Assembly (NCBI GenBank): GCA_002706885.1
Contig: PAKY01000027.1
Span: forward strand, 1-33,051
Origin: Phycisphaerae bacterium
GTDB lineage: Bacteria; Planctomycetota; Phycisphaerae; Phycisphaerales; UBA1924
Length of the DNA stretch: 33,051 bases
Direction: 5' to 3'
The position numbers were made by a program, and so were the translations under genes. Of this stretch, positions 14,917 to 22,966 are shown one piece after another; position 1 is the stretch's first letter; every line of letters begins with the position of its first letter. The notes beneath the pieces are model-generated. The model made no database searches. It saw only the letters and a program-made list of their open reading frames with translations, and had not been told where the DNA came from.

Positions 14917-15762
14917 ATGTTAAAAGAAAACAGCTTTGTCTACGACGACTGGCATCCGGTTGGTGCGCTGGCCGAGGCCGTCGTTGGCAAGCCATGCCAT
15001 ACCCGGATTCTGGGTCAGGCCATCTGCTACACCCGCACCCCCGACGGGCTGATCGCGCACCTTGCCGACAGTTCTCAGCCGCTGAAAACCTTGATCGTCT
15101 ACGGCTTGCTCTGGGTGTCGTTGTCCGCGCAACCACGCCGAATTCTGGCCATTCCCGAGTTCGAAGAAACGGACCGCCGCGTCGTCAGCGCCGGCTCGAT
15201 CCGCGTTGCCACCTCTGGGCTGCGGGTGGTGGAAAACTTCCTCGACATGGCTCACTTCCCGTTCGTGCACACCGATATTCTCGGCGCCGAACCGCTCACC
15301 GAAGTGGCCGCCTATGACGTCGAGATCGACGAACAGGCTGATGAGGTGCTGGCAGTCAATTGCCGCTTTCCGCAGCCCAAGGGTTCGGCGGCGGCCAGCG
15401 AACCGGTGGAGATGCAGTACGTGTACCGCATCGCCCGCCCCTTTATCGCCATCCTCTACAAGACTTGCGTCATCGACGCCAATCGCCTGGATGTGCTCGG
15501 CCTGTACGTGCAGCCCGTGGATGAGGAGAGCTGCATCGCCCACGCGATCATGTGCTACCTCGACGACATCAACACCGACAAGCAGCTGCGCGACTTCCAG
15601 CAACGCATCTTTGGCCAGGACATCATGATTTTGCTCAATCAGGTGCCCAAGGGCCTGCCGCTGGATCCCCGGCACGAAACGCCCGTGCGCGCGGATGCAC
15701 TGTCCAGTGCCTACCGCCGCTGGATCAAAGCACGCAACGTCACGTTCGGCACCGCTCGCTGA
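14917..15762 (+). CDS. ndmC: NdmC-like N7-demethylase catalytic subunit lacking a Rieske domain
   Basis: This 281-aa protein has the Rieske-oxygenase catalytic half with the mononuclear iron motif Asn107, Asp110, His113, His118 (VENFLDMAHFPFVH). The N-terminal strands run directly from LIAHLADSS to LIVYGLLWVSL. The Cys-x-His and Cys-x-x-His blocks expected between them are absent, so about 60 residues of the Rieske domain are missing. That is the described state of NdmC in P. putida CBB5, where the extra Rieske domain of NdmD supplies the cluster in an NdmCDE complex demethylating 7-methylxanthine. The ATG at 14917 is chosen because upstream frame sequence overlaps the previous gene and looks non-homologous. 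The ribosome site is weak. Confidence 0.88.
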   Translation: MLKENSFVYDDWHPVGALAEAVVGKPCHTRILGQAICYTRTPDGLIAHLADSSQPLKTLIVYGLLWVSLSAQPRRILAIPEFEETDRRVVSAGSIRVATSGLRVVENFLDMAHFPFVHTDILGAEPLTEVAAYDVEIDEQADEVLAVNCRFPQPKGSAAASEPVEMQYVYRIARPFIAILYKTCVIDANRLDVLGLYVQPVDEESCIAHAIMCYLDDINTDKQLRDFQQRIFGQDIMILLNQVPKGLPLDPRHETPVRADALSSAYRRWIKARNVTFGTAR

Positions 15763-15785
15763 GCCGTATTAGCAGGTAATCAGAT

Positions 15786-17543
15786 ATGGGTTCGTTACAT
15801 CAGGAATGGCATGTGATCGCCAGCTCCGAAGACCTTCCGTTTCGCCACGTGTACCAAACGCGCTTGCTCGGTCAGGAGCTGGCGGTCTGGCGTGACGACA
15901 ACGGTGTTGTAAATGTGTGGGAAAACCGCTGCCCGCACCGCGGTGTACGCCTGAGCCTTGGGGTGAACATCGGCAACCAGCTGAAGTGCCAATACCATGG
16001 CTGGAAATATGAAAGCGGCTCGGGCCATTGTGCCTTTGTGCCCGCTCACCGCACGGCAAAACCCAGCGCCGCCTGTGTGCGCACCTTCCCCTGCGCCGAG
16101 GTGGACGGCCTGGTGTTCGCCCAGCTCGAAGCCCCGGTTGGCAACGCCAAACCCGGGAGACAGCGTCCGCTCGGTGCCGCGCTGTCCACCAATTTGCGCA
16201 GCCATCCAGTGGCAATGAACGCCAAGGCCGTCGTCGAGGCCATCCAGCAGGCCGCCCCCTCGTTCGCGCCGCTGCTGGGAGATCAGGCCGACCGCGTGCA
16301 AACGCTGGTAAGCGGCCTGAGCATTGACCTGAGCTGCGCCGGGCTGCTCGACAGCGTGCGGATTTTTGTCCAGCCGGAATCGGACTCCAAGGCCGTGGTG
16401 CATGCCCGCCTTTACGCCGCTGCTGCCCTGCCCCTGCAACGCAAAATCGTCTTTACCCAACTGCTCGACGAGCTGTTTGCCCGCGTACTGCAAAGCCCCA
16501 CGCCAGCGCCGACCGCGCGGCTTATCGCCTCGGACGCGGTGCCTCTGAAGACTCCCAACCCACCCGCCGCCGATAAGCCGGGCGAGCCGTTCTCGTGCAC
16601 CGTCATCGCGCGCCAAAACGAAACCCCGGACATCGCTTCGTTCTGGCTGAAACCGGATGACGGGCGGCTGTTGGCGCTGGAACCGGGTATGCACGTGAGC
16701 CTGACCACGCCCTCTGGCCACCTACGCCAGTACTCGATCGTCAACACGCCTGACGAGCAGGATGTACTGGTGATCGGCGTCAAACACGAGCCGCAATCAC
16801 GCGGCGGCTCGCGCAGCATGCACGTGGATGTTCAGGTAGGCACCCAGGTGCAGCTGACGCTGCCACGCAATCAGTTCCAGCTGCAGCCGCCGGGCCGTCA
16901 CGCCCTGCTGATCGCCGGTGGCATCGGGGTCACCCCGATTCTGGCCATGGGCCTGCATCTGCAACGCGCCAAGCGCCCGTACAGTTTTCATTACCTGGCG
17001 CGCAGTGAGGAACATGTGGCCTTTACCCAGCGGCTTGCCGCGCTCGGTAAACAAGCGGCGACCTACCTGGGCCTCGATATCGAAGGCACGCAGCAGACAT
17101 TGCGTGAATTGCTCCAGGACCGGGAACCGGCACGGCATGACGTCTATGTCTGCGGGCCGCAGCCGATGATTGATCTGGTCGTCGAGCTGGCACGCGAAGC
17201 TGGCTTTGCCAGCGAGCAGATTCACTTCGAGTACTTTGCGCTGGCCCCCAGCAGCAAGCCGCCGGCTGCCGAGTCGGGCAGTTACCAAGTGACCATCAAG
17301 TCCAGCGGCAAAGCCTTCACCGTCAGCCCCGGGCAGACCCTGCTGCAAGCCTGCCTCGATCACGGGGTAGCCATCGATTACTCCTGCGAGCAAGGGGTAT
17401 GCGGCGCCTGCATGACCAAGGTGGTCAGCGGCGAACTGCAGCACGGCGATGTTTATCTTTCGGCCAAAGAAAAAGACAGCGGCACGTTGATCATGCCGTG
17501 TGTATCGGGTTGCCGCTCTGAAACGCTGATTCTGGATATCTAA
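15786..17543 (+). CDS. ndmD: NdmD-like reductase: Rieske domain + flavin/NADH reductase + plant-type ferredoxin
   Basis: The 585-aa chain has three parts. Residues ~1-120 form a Rieske domain with Cys49, His51, Cys68 and His71 (CPHRGV, CQYHGW). From ~275 an FNR-like reductase carries the flavin motif RQYSIVN and the NAD motif LIAGGIGVTPILAMG. The last ~90 residues are a plant-type [2Fe-2S] ferredoxin with CEQGVCGACM and a final Cys in MPCVSGC. This unusual order and length match NdmD, the shared electron donor for methylxanthine N-demethylases. A linker region (~125-240) of unclear fold separates the first two parts. Neighbours on the same strand are ndmC-like (23 nt upstream) and ndmE-like (10 nt downstream), as expected for a complex. 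Confidence 0.93.
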   Translation: MGSLHQEWHVIASSEDLPFRHVYQTRLLGQELAVWRDDNGVVNVWENRCPHRGVRLSLGVNIGNQLKCQYHGWKYESGSGHCAFVPAHRTAKPSAACVRTFPCAEVDGLVFAQLEAPVGNAKPGRQRPLGAALSTNLRSHPVAMNAKAVVEAIQQAAPSFAPLLGDQADRVQTLVSGLSIDLSCAGLLDSVRIFVQPESDSKAVVHARLYAAAALPLQRKIVFTQLLDELFARVLQSPTPAPTARLIASDAVPLKTPNPPAADKPGEPFSCTVIARQNETPDIASFWLKPDDGRLLALEPGMHVSLTTPSGHLRQYSIVNTPDEQDVLVIGVKHEPQSRGGSRSMHVDVQVGTQVQLTLPRNQFQLQPPGRHALLIAGGIGVTPILAMGLHLQRAKRPYSFHYLARSEEHVAFTQRLAALGKQAATYLGLDIEGTQQTLRELLQDREPARHDVYVCGPQPMIDLVVELAREAGFASEQIHFEYFALAPSSKPPAAESGSYQVTIKSSGKAFTVSPGQTLLQACLDHGVAIDYSCEQGVCGACMTKVVSGELQHGDVYLSAKEKDSGTLIMPCVSGCRSETLILDI

Positions 17544-17553
17544 TGGGTGTCTG

Positions 17554-18192
17554 ATGTTGAAACTTTACGATTACGAGTTATCCGGAAACTGCTTCAAGGT
17601 GCGTTTGCTGCTATCGATTCTGGGCGTGCAATACGAAACCGAAGTGGTCGAGTTCCACCCGGGGCGTGAACATAAGCGCCCTGCATTTCTGCGCATCAAT
17701 CCTATGGGTCAATTACCAGTTTTGCAGAATGGCGAAAAGATCATTCGCGACTCCCAGGCCATTCTGGTTTATCTGGCATCAATATTTGATCCGAGTCGCA
17801 AATGGTATCCGCTGGATCAACCGGAGGTGTTGGGTGATATCCAGGTGTGGCTGGCATTTGCCGATAGTCTGACCGGATCACTTTCTGCCGCACGTTTACA
17901 TGAGTTGTTCATGTATGACTTCGACGCCGACGCCTGTCGCGCGCGTGCTCAAACATTATTGGAGGTGATGGATAAACATCTGTGGATCAATCGCCAACAG
18001 GATTTCAAGTTTCTCTGTCCACTGGCGCACGCGACTATTGCCGATATTGCCTGCTTTCCCTATGTGGCCATGGCCGATGAAGCCGGGCTTTCGTTGCAGG
18101 ATTATCCCTCGGTGCGTCTCTGGCTGGATGAAGTCAGACGTATTCCAGGCTTTACCGTAATGGCCGGCATATTCCCGGCCGGCAAACCCTGA
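17554..18192 (+). CDS. ndmE: NdmE-like glutathione S-transferase-fold protein
   Basis: The 212-aa protein has a thioredoxin-fold GST N-domain (LYDYELSGNCFKVRLLLSILG, then NPMGQLPVLQNGEKIIRDSQAILVYLA with the cis-Pro and Glu/Asp-Ser glutathione motif) and an all-helical C-domain. In P. putida CBB5, NdmE is a GST-like protein that is structural, not catalytic, holding NdmC and NdmD together for N7-demethylation. Position directly after the NdmD-like gene (10 nt) supports that role. The base composition is slightly more AT-rich than the upstream operon genes. Confidence 0.88.
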   Translation: MLKLYDYELSGNCFKVRLLLSILGVQYETEVVEFHPGREHKRPAFLRINPMGQLPVLQNGEKIIRDSQAILVYLASIFDPSRKWYPLDQPEVLGDIQVWLAFADSLTGSLSAARLHELFMYDFDADACRARAQTLLEVMDKHLWINRQQDFKFLCPLAHATIADIACFPYVAMADEAGLSLQDYPSVRLWLDEVRRIPGFTVMAGIFPAGKP

Positions 18193-18325
18193 TTACTCTT
18201 ATCGTCAGAACATCAAAAGACGTGGCTACTTGCCCCGCACTATAACCATAACAGCGGTTCTGACAGCACGTTGCCCTACCACTCTGCCTTGTTACACCAC
18301 TTAGTAATCAACAGGAGTTTTGCAG

Positions 18326-19315
18326 ATGGTCATATATACCCCGCCTTCAGTGGCCAAAAACATTCCGGTTATCGATCTGGCGGACAGCTTTTCCCACGAT
18401 ATCGAGAAGCGCAAGGCAGTAGCCTGGGAAATTCATAAGGCGGCACGGCAGACCGGTTTCTTTTATATTAAAAACCATGGCGTACCGGTAGAACTGCAGA
18501 AAGCGCAGTTTGATGTAGCCAAGGAATATTTCAAAACGCCGCTGCACGAAAAAATGTTGGTCAACTCGAAAAACTCCAGTTGCCTGCGAGGGTATGAACC
18601 GATTGCGGCGCAAATTCTCGATGAAGGTTCGCCGCCCGATCTGAAAGAAGGGTTTCTGCTGGGTCGCGAGTTGGACGACGCACATCCGCACGTTATTCGC
18701 AAAACACCCTATCACGGCCCGAACCAATGGCCAGCGGGCAACCCCCGTTTCCGCCAGCAGACCGAAGACTATATGCGCTACATGGATCTGCTCGGTCGCA
18801 AGATCGTCCGCTTGCTTGCCCTGTCGCTGCAGTTGCCCGAAGACTTTTTCGACCAGGGCCTCAAAGAGCCGATGATCATTACCCGCATGCTGCACTACCC
18901 CAGCCAGCCGGCCGATGCCCGTGAAAACCAGATTGGCGCCGGTGCCCATACCGACTGGGGCCTGATTACCTTGCTGCTGCAGGATGAAGTCGGCGGTCTC
19001 GAGGTGCGCAATGCCGACGGTGAGTGGCTGAAAGCGCCGTTTATCGAGAACACCTTTGTGGTGAACCTCGGCGATATGGTGCCGGTGCTCACCAATGGCC
19101 TCTATCACTCGACCATGCACCGCGTGTTCAACTCCAAAAAAGACACCCCGCGCTACTCGGTGCCAACTTTTTTCGACCTGGATTACTACTACGAAGCCTC
19201 GGTGGTGCCCACGCTGCGCAAGGCCGATGAGGTCTATCCGGCGCCCATCACTGTCGGCGGTCATATCGCGGCTATGTTCGACAAGACCTTCGGGGTCAAG
19301 AAAGCCACGGCATAA
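18326..19315 (+). CDS. 2-oxoglutarate/Fe(II) oxygenase, isopenicillin N synthase family (copy 2)
   Basis: This 329-aa protein has the same fold as the product of 10318-11313. It carries VIDLADSF, GFFYIKNHGVP, the iron facial triad His208-x-Asp210 (GAHTDWG) with His265 (TMHRVFN), and Arg276-x-Ser278 (PRYSVPTFF) for 2-oxoglutarate. AGGAG sits 8 nt before the ATG at 18326. The 133-nt gap after ndmE could hold its own promoter. The two copies share the GYEP and EGSPPDLKEGF-type blocks but differ widely elsewhere, so they are separate subfamilies, not a recent duplication. Its substrate is unknown; a role in further oxidation of demethylated purines is a hypothesis. Confidence 0.92.
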   Translation: MVIYTPPSVAKNIPVIDLADSFSHDIEKRKAVAWEIHKAARQTGFFYIKNHGVPVELQKAQFDVAKEYFKTPLHEKMLVNSKNSSCLRGYEPIAAQILDEGSPPDLKEGFLLGRELDDAHPHVIRKTPYHGPNQWPAGNPRFRQQTEDYMRYMDLLGRKIVRLLALSLQLPEDFFDQGLKEPMIITRMLHYPSQPADARENQIGAGAHTDWGLITLLLQDEVGGLEVRNADGEWLKAPFIENTFVVNLGDMVPVLTNGLYHSTMHRVFNSKKDTPRYSVPTFFDLDYYYEASVVPTLRKADEVYPAPITVGGHIAAMFDKTFGVKKATA

Positions 19316-19329
19316 CGCGCCGACAGCGG

Positions 19330-19356
19330 AAAAGGCCACTAGCGAGTGGCCTTTTT
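19330..19356. terminator. Bidirectional Rho-independent terminator
   Basis: AAAAGGCCACT and AGTGGCCTTTT form a perfect 11-bp stem with a 4-nt loop. T runs are present on either strand. It separates the plus-strand catabolic operon from the convergent porin gene. Confidence 0.88.
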
Positions 19357-19381
19357 CATGCCTCGCTTTTGGCAAGGCTGA

Positions 19382-19403
19382 ACCGGGCGGATAACCGCCC
19401 GGT
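19382..19403. terminator. Second GC-rich hairpin between the convergent genes
   Basis: ACCGGGCGG and CCGCCCGGT form a perfect 9-bp stem with an ATAA loop, followed on the plus strand by GTTGTTTT. It may back up the terminator 30 bp to the left. Confidence 0.55.
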
Positions 19404-19409
19404 GTTGTT

Positions 19410-20207
19410 TTAGAAATACACCTTCACAATCAGACTGGTCACATTCTGATCGGTGTCGAATGCGCGGGTGTCTTTGATCGCGTATTTGTTTGTCCAGTTG
19501 TTGTACTCGACCCCGGCGTAGAAGCGCTTGGGCTCATAACCAAAGTGCTTGCCCAGGTCATATTTGATCTGCGGGTTGAACAGCAGATTACTGTGATACG
19601 TGCCTTTATTATTGACCACCCAGTCCATATAACCATCGATCACCACGTCGGAGCGGCCGATCGGAATGGTATACGACCAGACCGGCGTGATTTGCCATTG
19701 CCCACTAGGTGCTACACCGCCGTCTGGTTTGCGGTAGTAGAAGTTAAGCTGGAAATAATCGAAACCCGGTAGATCGAGATCAAAGCCCGGGCCGAGCAAA
19801 TAGTTAACCTGATCGTGCGTTTCATGCTTTTCGTTTTTATCCCATTCAAAACTCGACGCAATCAATACGTCCTTGACGGGACCGAACGACAGTTTGCTAT
19901 CAAACACTTTGCCCAACGAAAGTCGCGGCGCCAATTCACTGTAAATGGAATGGTGTCCATCATTGTAAGTACCACCGCCTGGGTACCAATTGTTGTCCAT
20001 AAATAAATACACATCGCCCCACGACCAGTCGCTGGCATGTTCGAAGGTAATGGTTTGTACGGTGCGTGCATCCACCTTGAACTCTTTGCCGTATTGATAA
20101 GTGAGACTTTCGCTGTGCCAATTCATATCGGCATGCGATACCGATGGCAAACACGAAAACCCCAAAAAGCTTGCTGCAAAAACAGTGGACTTATTGTTAA
20201 CTTTCAT
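19410..20207 (-). CDS. Tsx-like nucleoside-specific outer-membrane channel
   Basis: The 265-aa protein has a signal peptide (MKVNNKSTVFAASFLGFSCLPSVSHA, cleavage after SHA) and then an aromatic-rich beta-barrel pattern starting DMNWHSESLTYQYG. It ends LIVKVYF with the C-terminal Phe recognised by the Bam complex. Segments such as FEHASDWSWGDVYLFMDN are typical of the Tsx/OmpK family, which passes nucleosides and similar molecules. The ATG at 20207 has GGGGGAT just upstream and gives the expected signal peptide. Beside a purine permease and purine-degradation genes, uptake of purine alkaloids across the outer membrane is the likely job. Confidence 0.88.
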   Translation of the reverse strand: MKVNNKSTVFAASFLGFSCLPSVSHADMNWHSESLTYQYGKEFKVDARTVQTITFEHASDWSWGDVYLFMDNNWYPGGGTYNDGHHSIYSELAPRLSLGKVFDSKLSFGPVKDVLIASSFEWDKNEKHETHDQVNYLLGPGFDLDLPGFDYFQLNFYYRKPDGGVAPSGQWQITPVWSYTIPIGRSDVVIDGYMDWVVNNKGTYHSNLLFNPQIKYDLGKHFGYEPKRFYAGVEYNNWTNKYAIKDTRAFDTDQNVTSLIVKVYF

Positions 20208-20525
20208 CTTATCCCCCATATATAAAGCTGATCGAATAGTCAGCATTTACATATAGCAAGTAAGGGGCCAATAAATGCACGAATTGCGCAGACTTTGCAG
20301 GAGTTTACAAGCTCTTGAAATGCATTTTTGCTGCTATTGGGGGCGGTTTTTGGTGTGGTGAAGTAATTTAGTGCGTGTTTTTTTGTATTATTAAATTCAC
20401 TTACCAAGGTAACTATCAGCGCAAAAAAAAGCGACCTATAAGGTCGCTCTAGTGTATTACCTGCCCCCTGGTAGCTATCAAGACAGGTAGCGTTTCACTT
20501 AATTATCACCAAACAATCAGAGATA
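20208..20525. other. AT-rich gap upstream of the porin gene
   Basis: No gene is seen. The region between the porin start and the end of the permease is clearly AT-richer than its neighbours and should hold the porin promoter on the minus strand. The permease terminator (20423-20448) is its only clear element. The 12-bp GntR-type palindrome is absent here. Confidence 0.5.
20423..20448 (-). terminator. Rho-independent terminator downstream of the purine permease
   Basis: AGCGACCT and AGGTCGCT pair around a 3-nt loop. Read on the minus strand, the stem is followed by eight T. It lies 78 bp past the permease stop. Confidence 0.85.
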
Positions 20526-21872
20526 TCAGTTGGAGTGTTGACCAATACCCTCGCCAGTCGCGGCGTCGTTCTGCGGTTTTCTCAAACCGATACCGTTGAA
20601 AAAGATATTCAAGGTGATCGCGACAATTGCCGTGAGCAGAATCGGGCTTTCCAGGATCGGCCCCAACGAGGAAGGCAACTTGCTGAAAAAGTGCGGCGAG
20701 ACCACGGGCAACATGCCCACCGCCAGGCTTATGGCGACGATATAAAGATTGCCGACATTCTTGAAATCCACCCGGCCGAGCACCTTCATGCCACTGGCCG
20801 TAACCATGCCGAACATTACGATGCCGGCACCGCCCAGCACATAGGGCGGAATCGACGCCACGAAGTAGGCCACCTTGGGAAACAGACCCAGCACAATCAG
20901 AATCGCCCCGGCCAACGCGCACACCCAGGGGCTGCGCACGCCCGTGATGCTGACCAGACCGATATTTTGCGCATACGAGGTGTACGGGAAGGTATTGAAG
21001 ATGCCACCCACCGCCGTGCCGAGGGCATCGGCACGAAAGCCACGAACCAGGGTGCGTTCATCCATGGGCTTGTCGACGATCTCGCCCAAGGCAATGAACA
21101 TGCCTGTCGACTCGATAAAGGTCACCAGCATCACGATGCACATGGCCGCCATGGGCCACAAATGGAACGTCGGCATACCGAAATGGAACGGCAGGATCAC
21201 ACCGAACACCGGGGCGTCCTCGATGCCGTCCAGGCTGACCAAACCTGCGCCAGCCGACAGGGCAAAACCGAATATCAGGCCCAGCAACACCGAGATGTTG
21301 TTGAGGAAACCCTTGGTGAAACGAACGATCAGCAAGATGCACAGCAGTACCGCACAGGCGATTGCCAGGTACAGCGGGCGGCCGAATTCGGCGTTGCCAA
21401 AACCACCGGCGGACCATGCCGCGGCAACTGACATCAGCGACAGCCCCACCGCGACAATCTCGGTACCTGTGACCACCGGCGGAAAGAATCGCAGCAGCTT
21501 GCCCACTAGAGGTGCCATGGCCAGGCCGAACAAGCCGGCAGCGATGGTGGCCCCAAAAATAGCCGACAAACCAGCGCTGGGATCGGAGCCGATGGCGATC
21601 ATTGGGCCGATGGCCGTGAAGGTCACGCCCATCATCACCGGCATGCGGATACCGACCGGCCCGATACCGATGGCCTGGATGATGGTCACGATCCCGCAGG
21701 CGAAAAGGTCGGCATTGATCAGAAAGGCGATGTCGGTCTTGGACAGACCCAGCGCCGCGCCAAGCACCAGGGGAATGGCCACTGCCCCGGCATACATCAC
21801 CATCACATGCTGGCACGCCAGCAGAAGCATGCGCAGGTATTGCGCCTTGTTTGGAGCCGAGATTGTCTTCAT
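20526..21872 (-). CDS. NCS2-family purine (xanthine/uric acid-type) permease
   Basis: The 448-aa protein is a polytopic membrane protein with about 12-14 segments. It has the NCS2 features QHVMVMYAGAVAIPLVLG near the start, TGTEIVAVGLSLM in the middle, the substrate-binding helix GFGNAEFGRPLYLA, TFIESTGMFIALGEI, and NTFPYTSYAQNIGLVSITGVRSPWV. These signatures fit the bacterial xanthine/uric acid branch rather than uracil permeases. It starts at the ATG at 21872 with AGGG a few nt upstream. It is divergent from gntR across a region with two operator-like palindromes. It probably imports methylxanthines, xanthine or urate by cation symport. Confidence 0.92.
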   Translation of the reverse strand: MKTISAPNKAQYLRMLLLACQHVMVMYAGAVAIPLVLGAALGLSKTDIAFLINADLFACGIVTIIQAIGIGPVGIRMPVMMGVTFTAIGPMIAIGSDPSAGLSAIFGATIAAGLFGLAMAPLVGKLLRFFPPVVTGTEIVAVGLSLMSVAAAWSAGGFGNAEFGRPLYLAIACAVLLCILLIVRFTKGFLNNISVLLGLIFGFALSAGAGLVSLDGIEDAPVFGVILPFHFGMPTFHLWPMAAMCIVMLVTFIESTGMFIALGEIVDKPMDERTLVRGFRADALGTAVGGIFNTFPYTSYAQNIGLVSITGVRSPWVCALAGAILIVLGLFPKVAYFVASIPPYVLGGAGIVMFGMVTASGMKVLGRVDFKNVGNLYIVAISLAVGMLPVVSPHFFSKLPSSLGPILESPILLTAIVAITLNIFFNGIGLRKPQNDAATGEGIGQHSN

Positions 21873-22007
21873 AAAACCCTGCACTGGTGGCTGGGACGGA
21901 GCAGTCCGCGCTTCCTGCGAACGTCGGCGGGGTGCCCCCGCCTCGCGGCCTGATCCGTCATCACAAAGGTCGTTGGTCGAATCCTGAAATATGACCAGTT
22001 TTCATTA

Positions 22008-22019
22008 CTGGAGTACCAA
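22008..22019. promoter_or_regulatory. Degenerate second operator copy
   Basis: CTGGAGTACCAA differs from CTGGTATACCAG at three positions. Its centre lies 22 bp, about two helical turns, from the perfect copy, so two dimers could bind the same DNA face. Confidence 0.45.
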
Positions 22020-22029
22020 TATTGAGCAA

Positions 22030-22041
22030 CTGGTATACCAG
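22030..22041. promoter_or_regulatory. Operator-like palindrome CTGGTATACCAG in the permease/gntR gap
   Basis: This perfect 12-bp palindrome is identical to the one at 12588-12599 upstream of ndmB. The neighbouring GntR/FCD protein is the likely ligand, with autoregulation and control of the permease. Confidence 0.7.
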
Positions 22042-22259
22042 AGCGATGACAAAAAGCATTCTCCATGCCAGATCGACAATTTGTCTTATTGGTCAGGTTA
22101 CTCGCGGTGAATTTTCTGAAAAGGCGTGACCCACCACGGGGAATATGCCCCACATACGATCGCCAGACCGCTACCCATCCCCAAGATGGTGCTCAGTGAA
22201 GGCGGATAAAGGCCTGTGGTAGGCTTCGCGGCTGCGAACGTCTATTGATAGCTGGTGCC

Positions 22260-22922
22260 ATGCTCACCCAGAAAATTGTCTCTGCCATATCGGATGCGAT
22301 CTACCACCGGCGCTTGCCGCCAGGCACAAAGCTAAATGAGCGGGATATTGCGGAGTTGTTCGATGTAAGCCGGACGGTGGTCCGGCAGGCGCTGATCCGG
22401 CTTTCGCAGGATCGCCTGGTGGAGGTGTCACCCAAACGCTCGTCATCCGTGGCCTGCCCGACCTTCGACGATGCGTACCAGCTCTACCAGATGCTCCTGG
22501 TACTGGAGAGCGGTGTGATTGACCAATTGACCAAGTCGATCACCCAGAACGAGCTGGAGATATTGCGTGCCCACACCCTCAAGGAGCAGGCCGCGCACCA
22601 AGCCCACGACCATGATCTGGGCGACAAACTGGGCCGTGAGTTTCACTCGCTGCTGATCTCGTTCCTGAAGAACGACATTCTCAACAACATCCACAACCAG
22701 CTGCGCCGGCAGGAAGCGCTGATCAACGCGCTATACCGCTCGGGCTTCGATTACTGCCAGCTGCGTGACGAGCACACCCGCCTGGTGGATTGCTTCGAGC
22801 GCCGCGACGCGGCGTCTGCCAAGAACCTGCTGGCCTCGCACTACAACCTGGTGATCAAGGGTTACAAGTTCAACACGGCGGTGCCGCCGGATATCGACCT
22901 TAAAGCGGTGCTGGGTCTGTAA
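22260..22922 (+). CDS. GntR-family (FadR/VanR type, FCD domain) regulator
   Basis: The 220-aa protein has a GntR winged helix (LPPGTKLNERDIAELFDVSRTVVRQALIRLSQDRLVEV, residues ~20-60) and an all-helical FCD ligand domain with the usual Asp, His and His metal/ligand residues spread over DDAYQLYQMLLVLESGVI, FHSLLISFL and DEHTRLVDCFERRD. The start at 22260 is the ATG closest to the domain; a TTG at 22245 also opens the frame. It faces the permease gene across a gap with matching palindromes and probably controls permease, itself and the ndm operon, responding to a purine. Confidence 0.92.
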   Translation: MLTQKIVSAISDAIYHRRLPPGTKLNERDIAELFDVSRTVVRQALIRLSQDRLVEVSPKRSSSVACPTFDDAYQLYQMLLVLESGVIDQLTKSITQNELEILRAHTLKEQAAHQAHDHDLGDKLGREFHSLLISFLKNDILNNIHNQLRRQEALINALYRSGFDYCQLRDEHTRLVDCFERRDAASAKNLLASHYNLVIKGYKFNTAVPPDIDLKAVLGL

Positions 22923-22928
22923 CCCGAC

Positions 22929-22957
22929 GCGGGAGAAGCCTTAACTGCCTCTCCCGC
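22929..22957. terminator. Hairpin between convergent gntR and chemoreceptor
   Basis: GCGGGAGA and TCTCCCGC form a perfect 8-bp stem with a 13-nt loop, a few bases after the gntR stop and before the end of the minus-strand gene. There is no T run, so efficiency is uncertain. Confidence 0.5.
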
Positions 22958-22966
22958 CCGCGCTGC

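Larger units (their letters stand above)
21873..22259. promoter_or_regulatory. Divergent control region between permease and gntR
   Basis: This gap of 387 bp has no gene. It carries the perfect CTGGTATACCAG palindrome at 22030-22041 and a degenerate copy at 22008-22019. An inverted repeat CCAGT...ACTGG (21995-22011) overlaps the latter. The leftward and rightward promoters are expected here. Confidence 0.6.
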
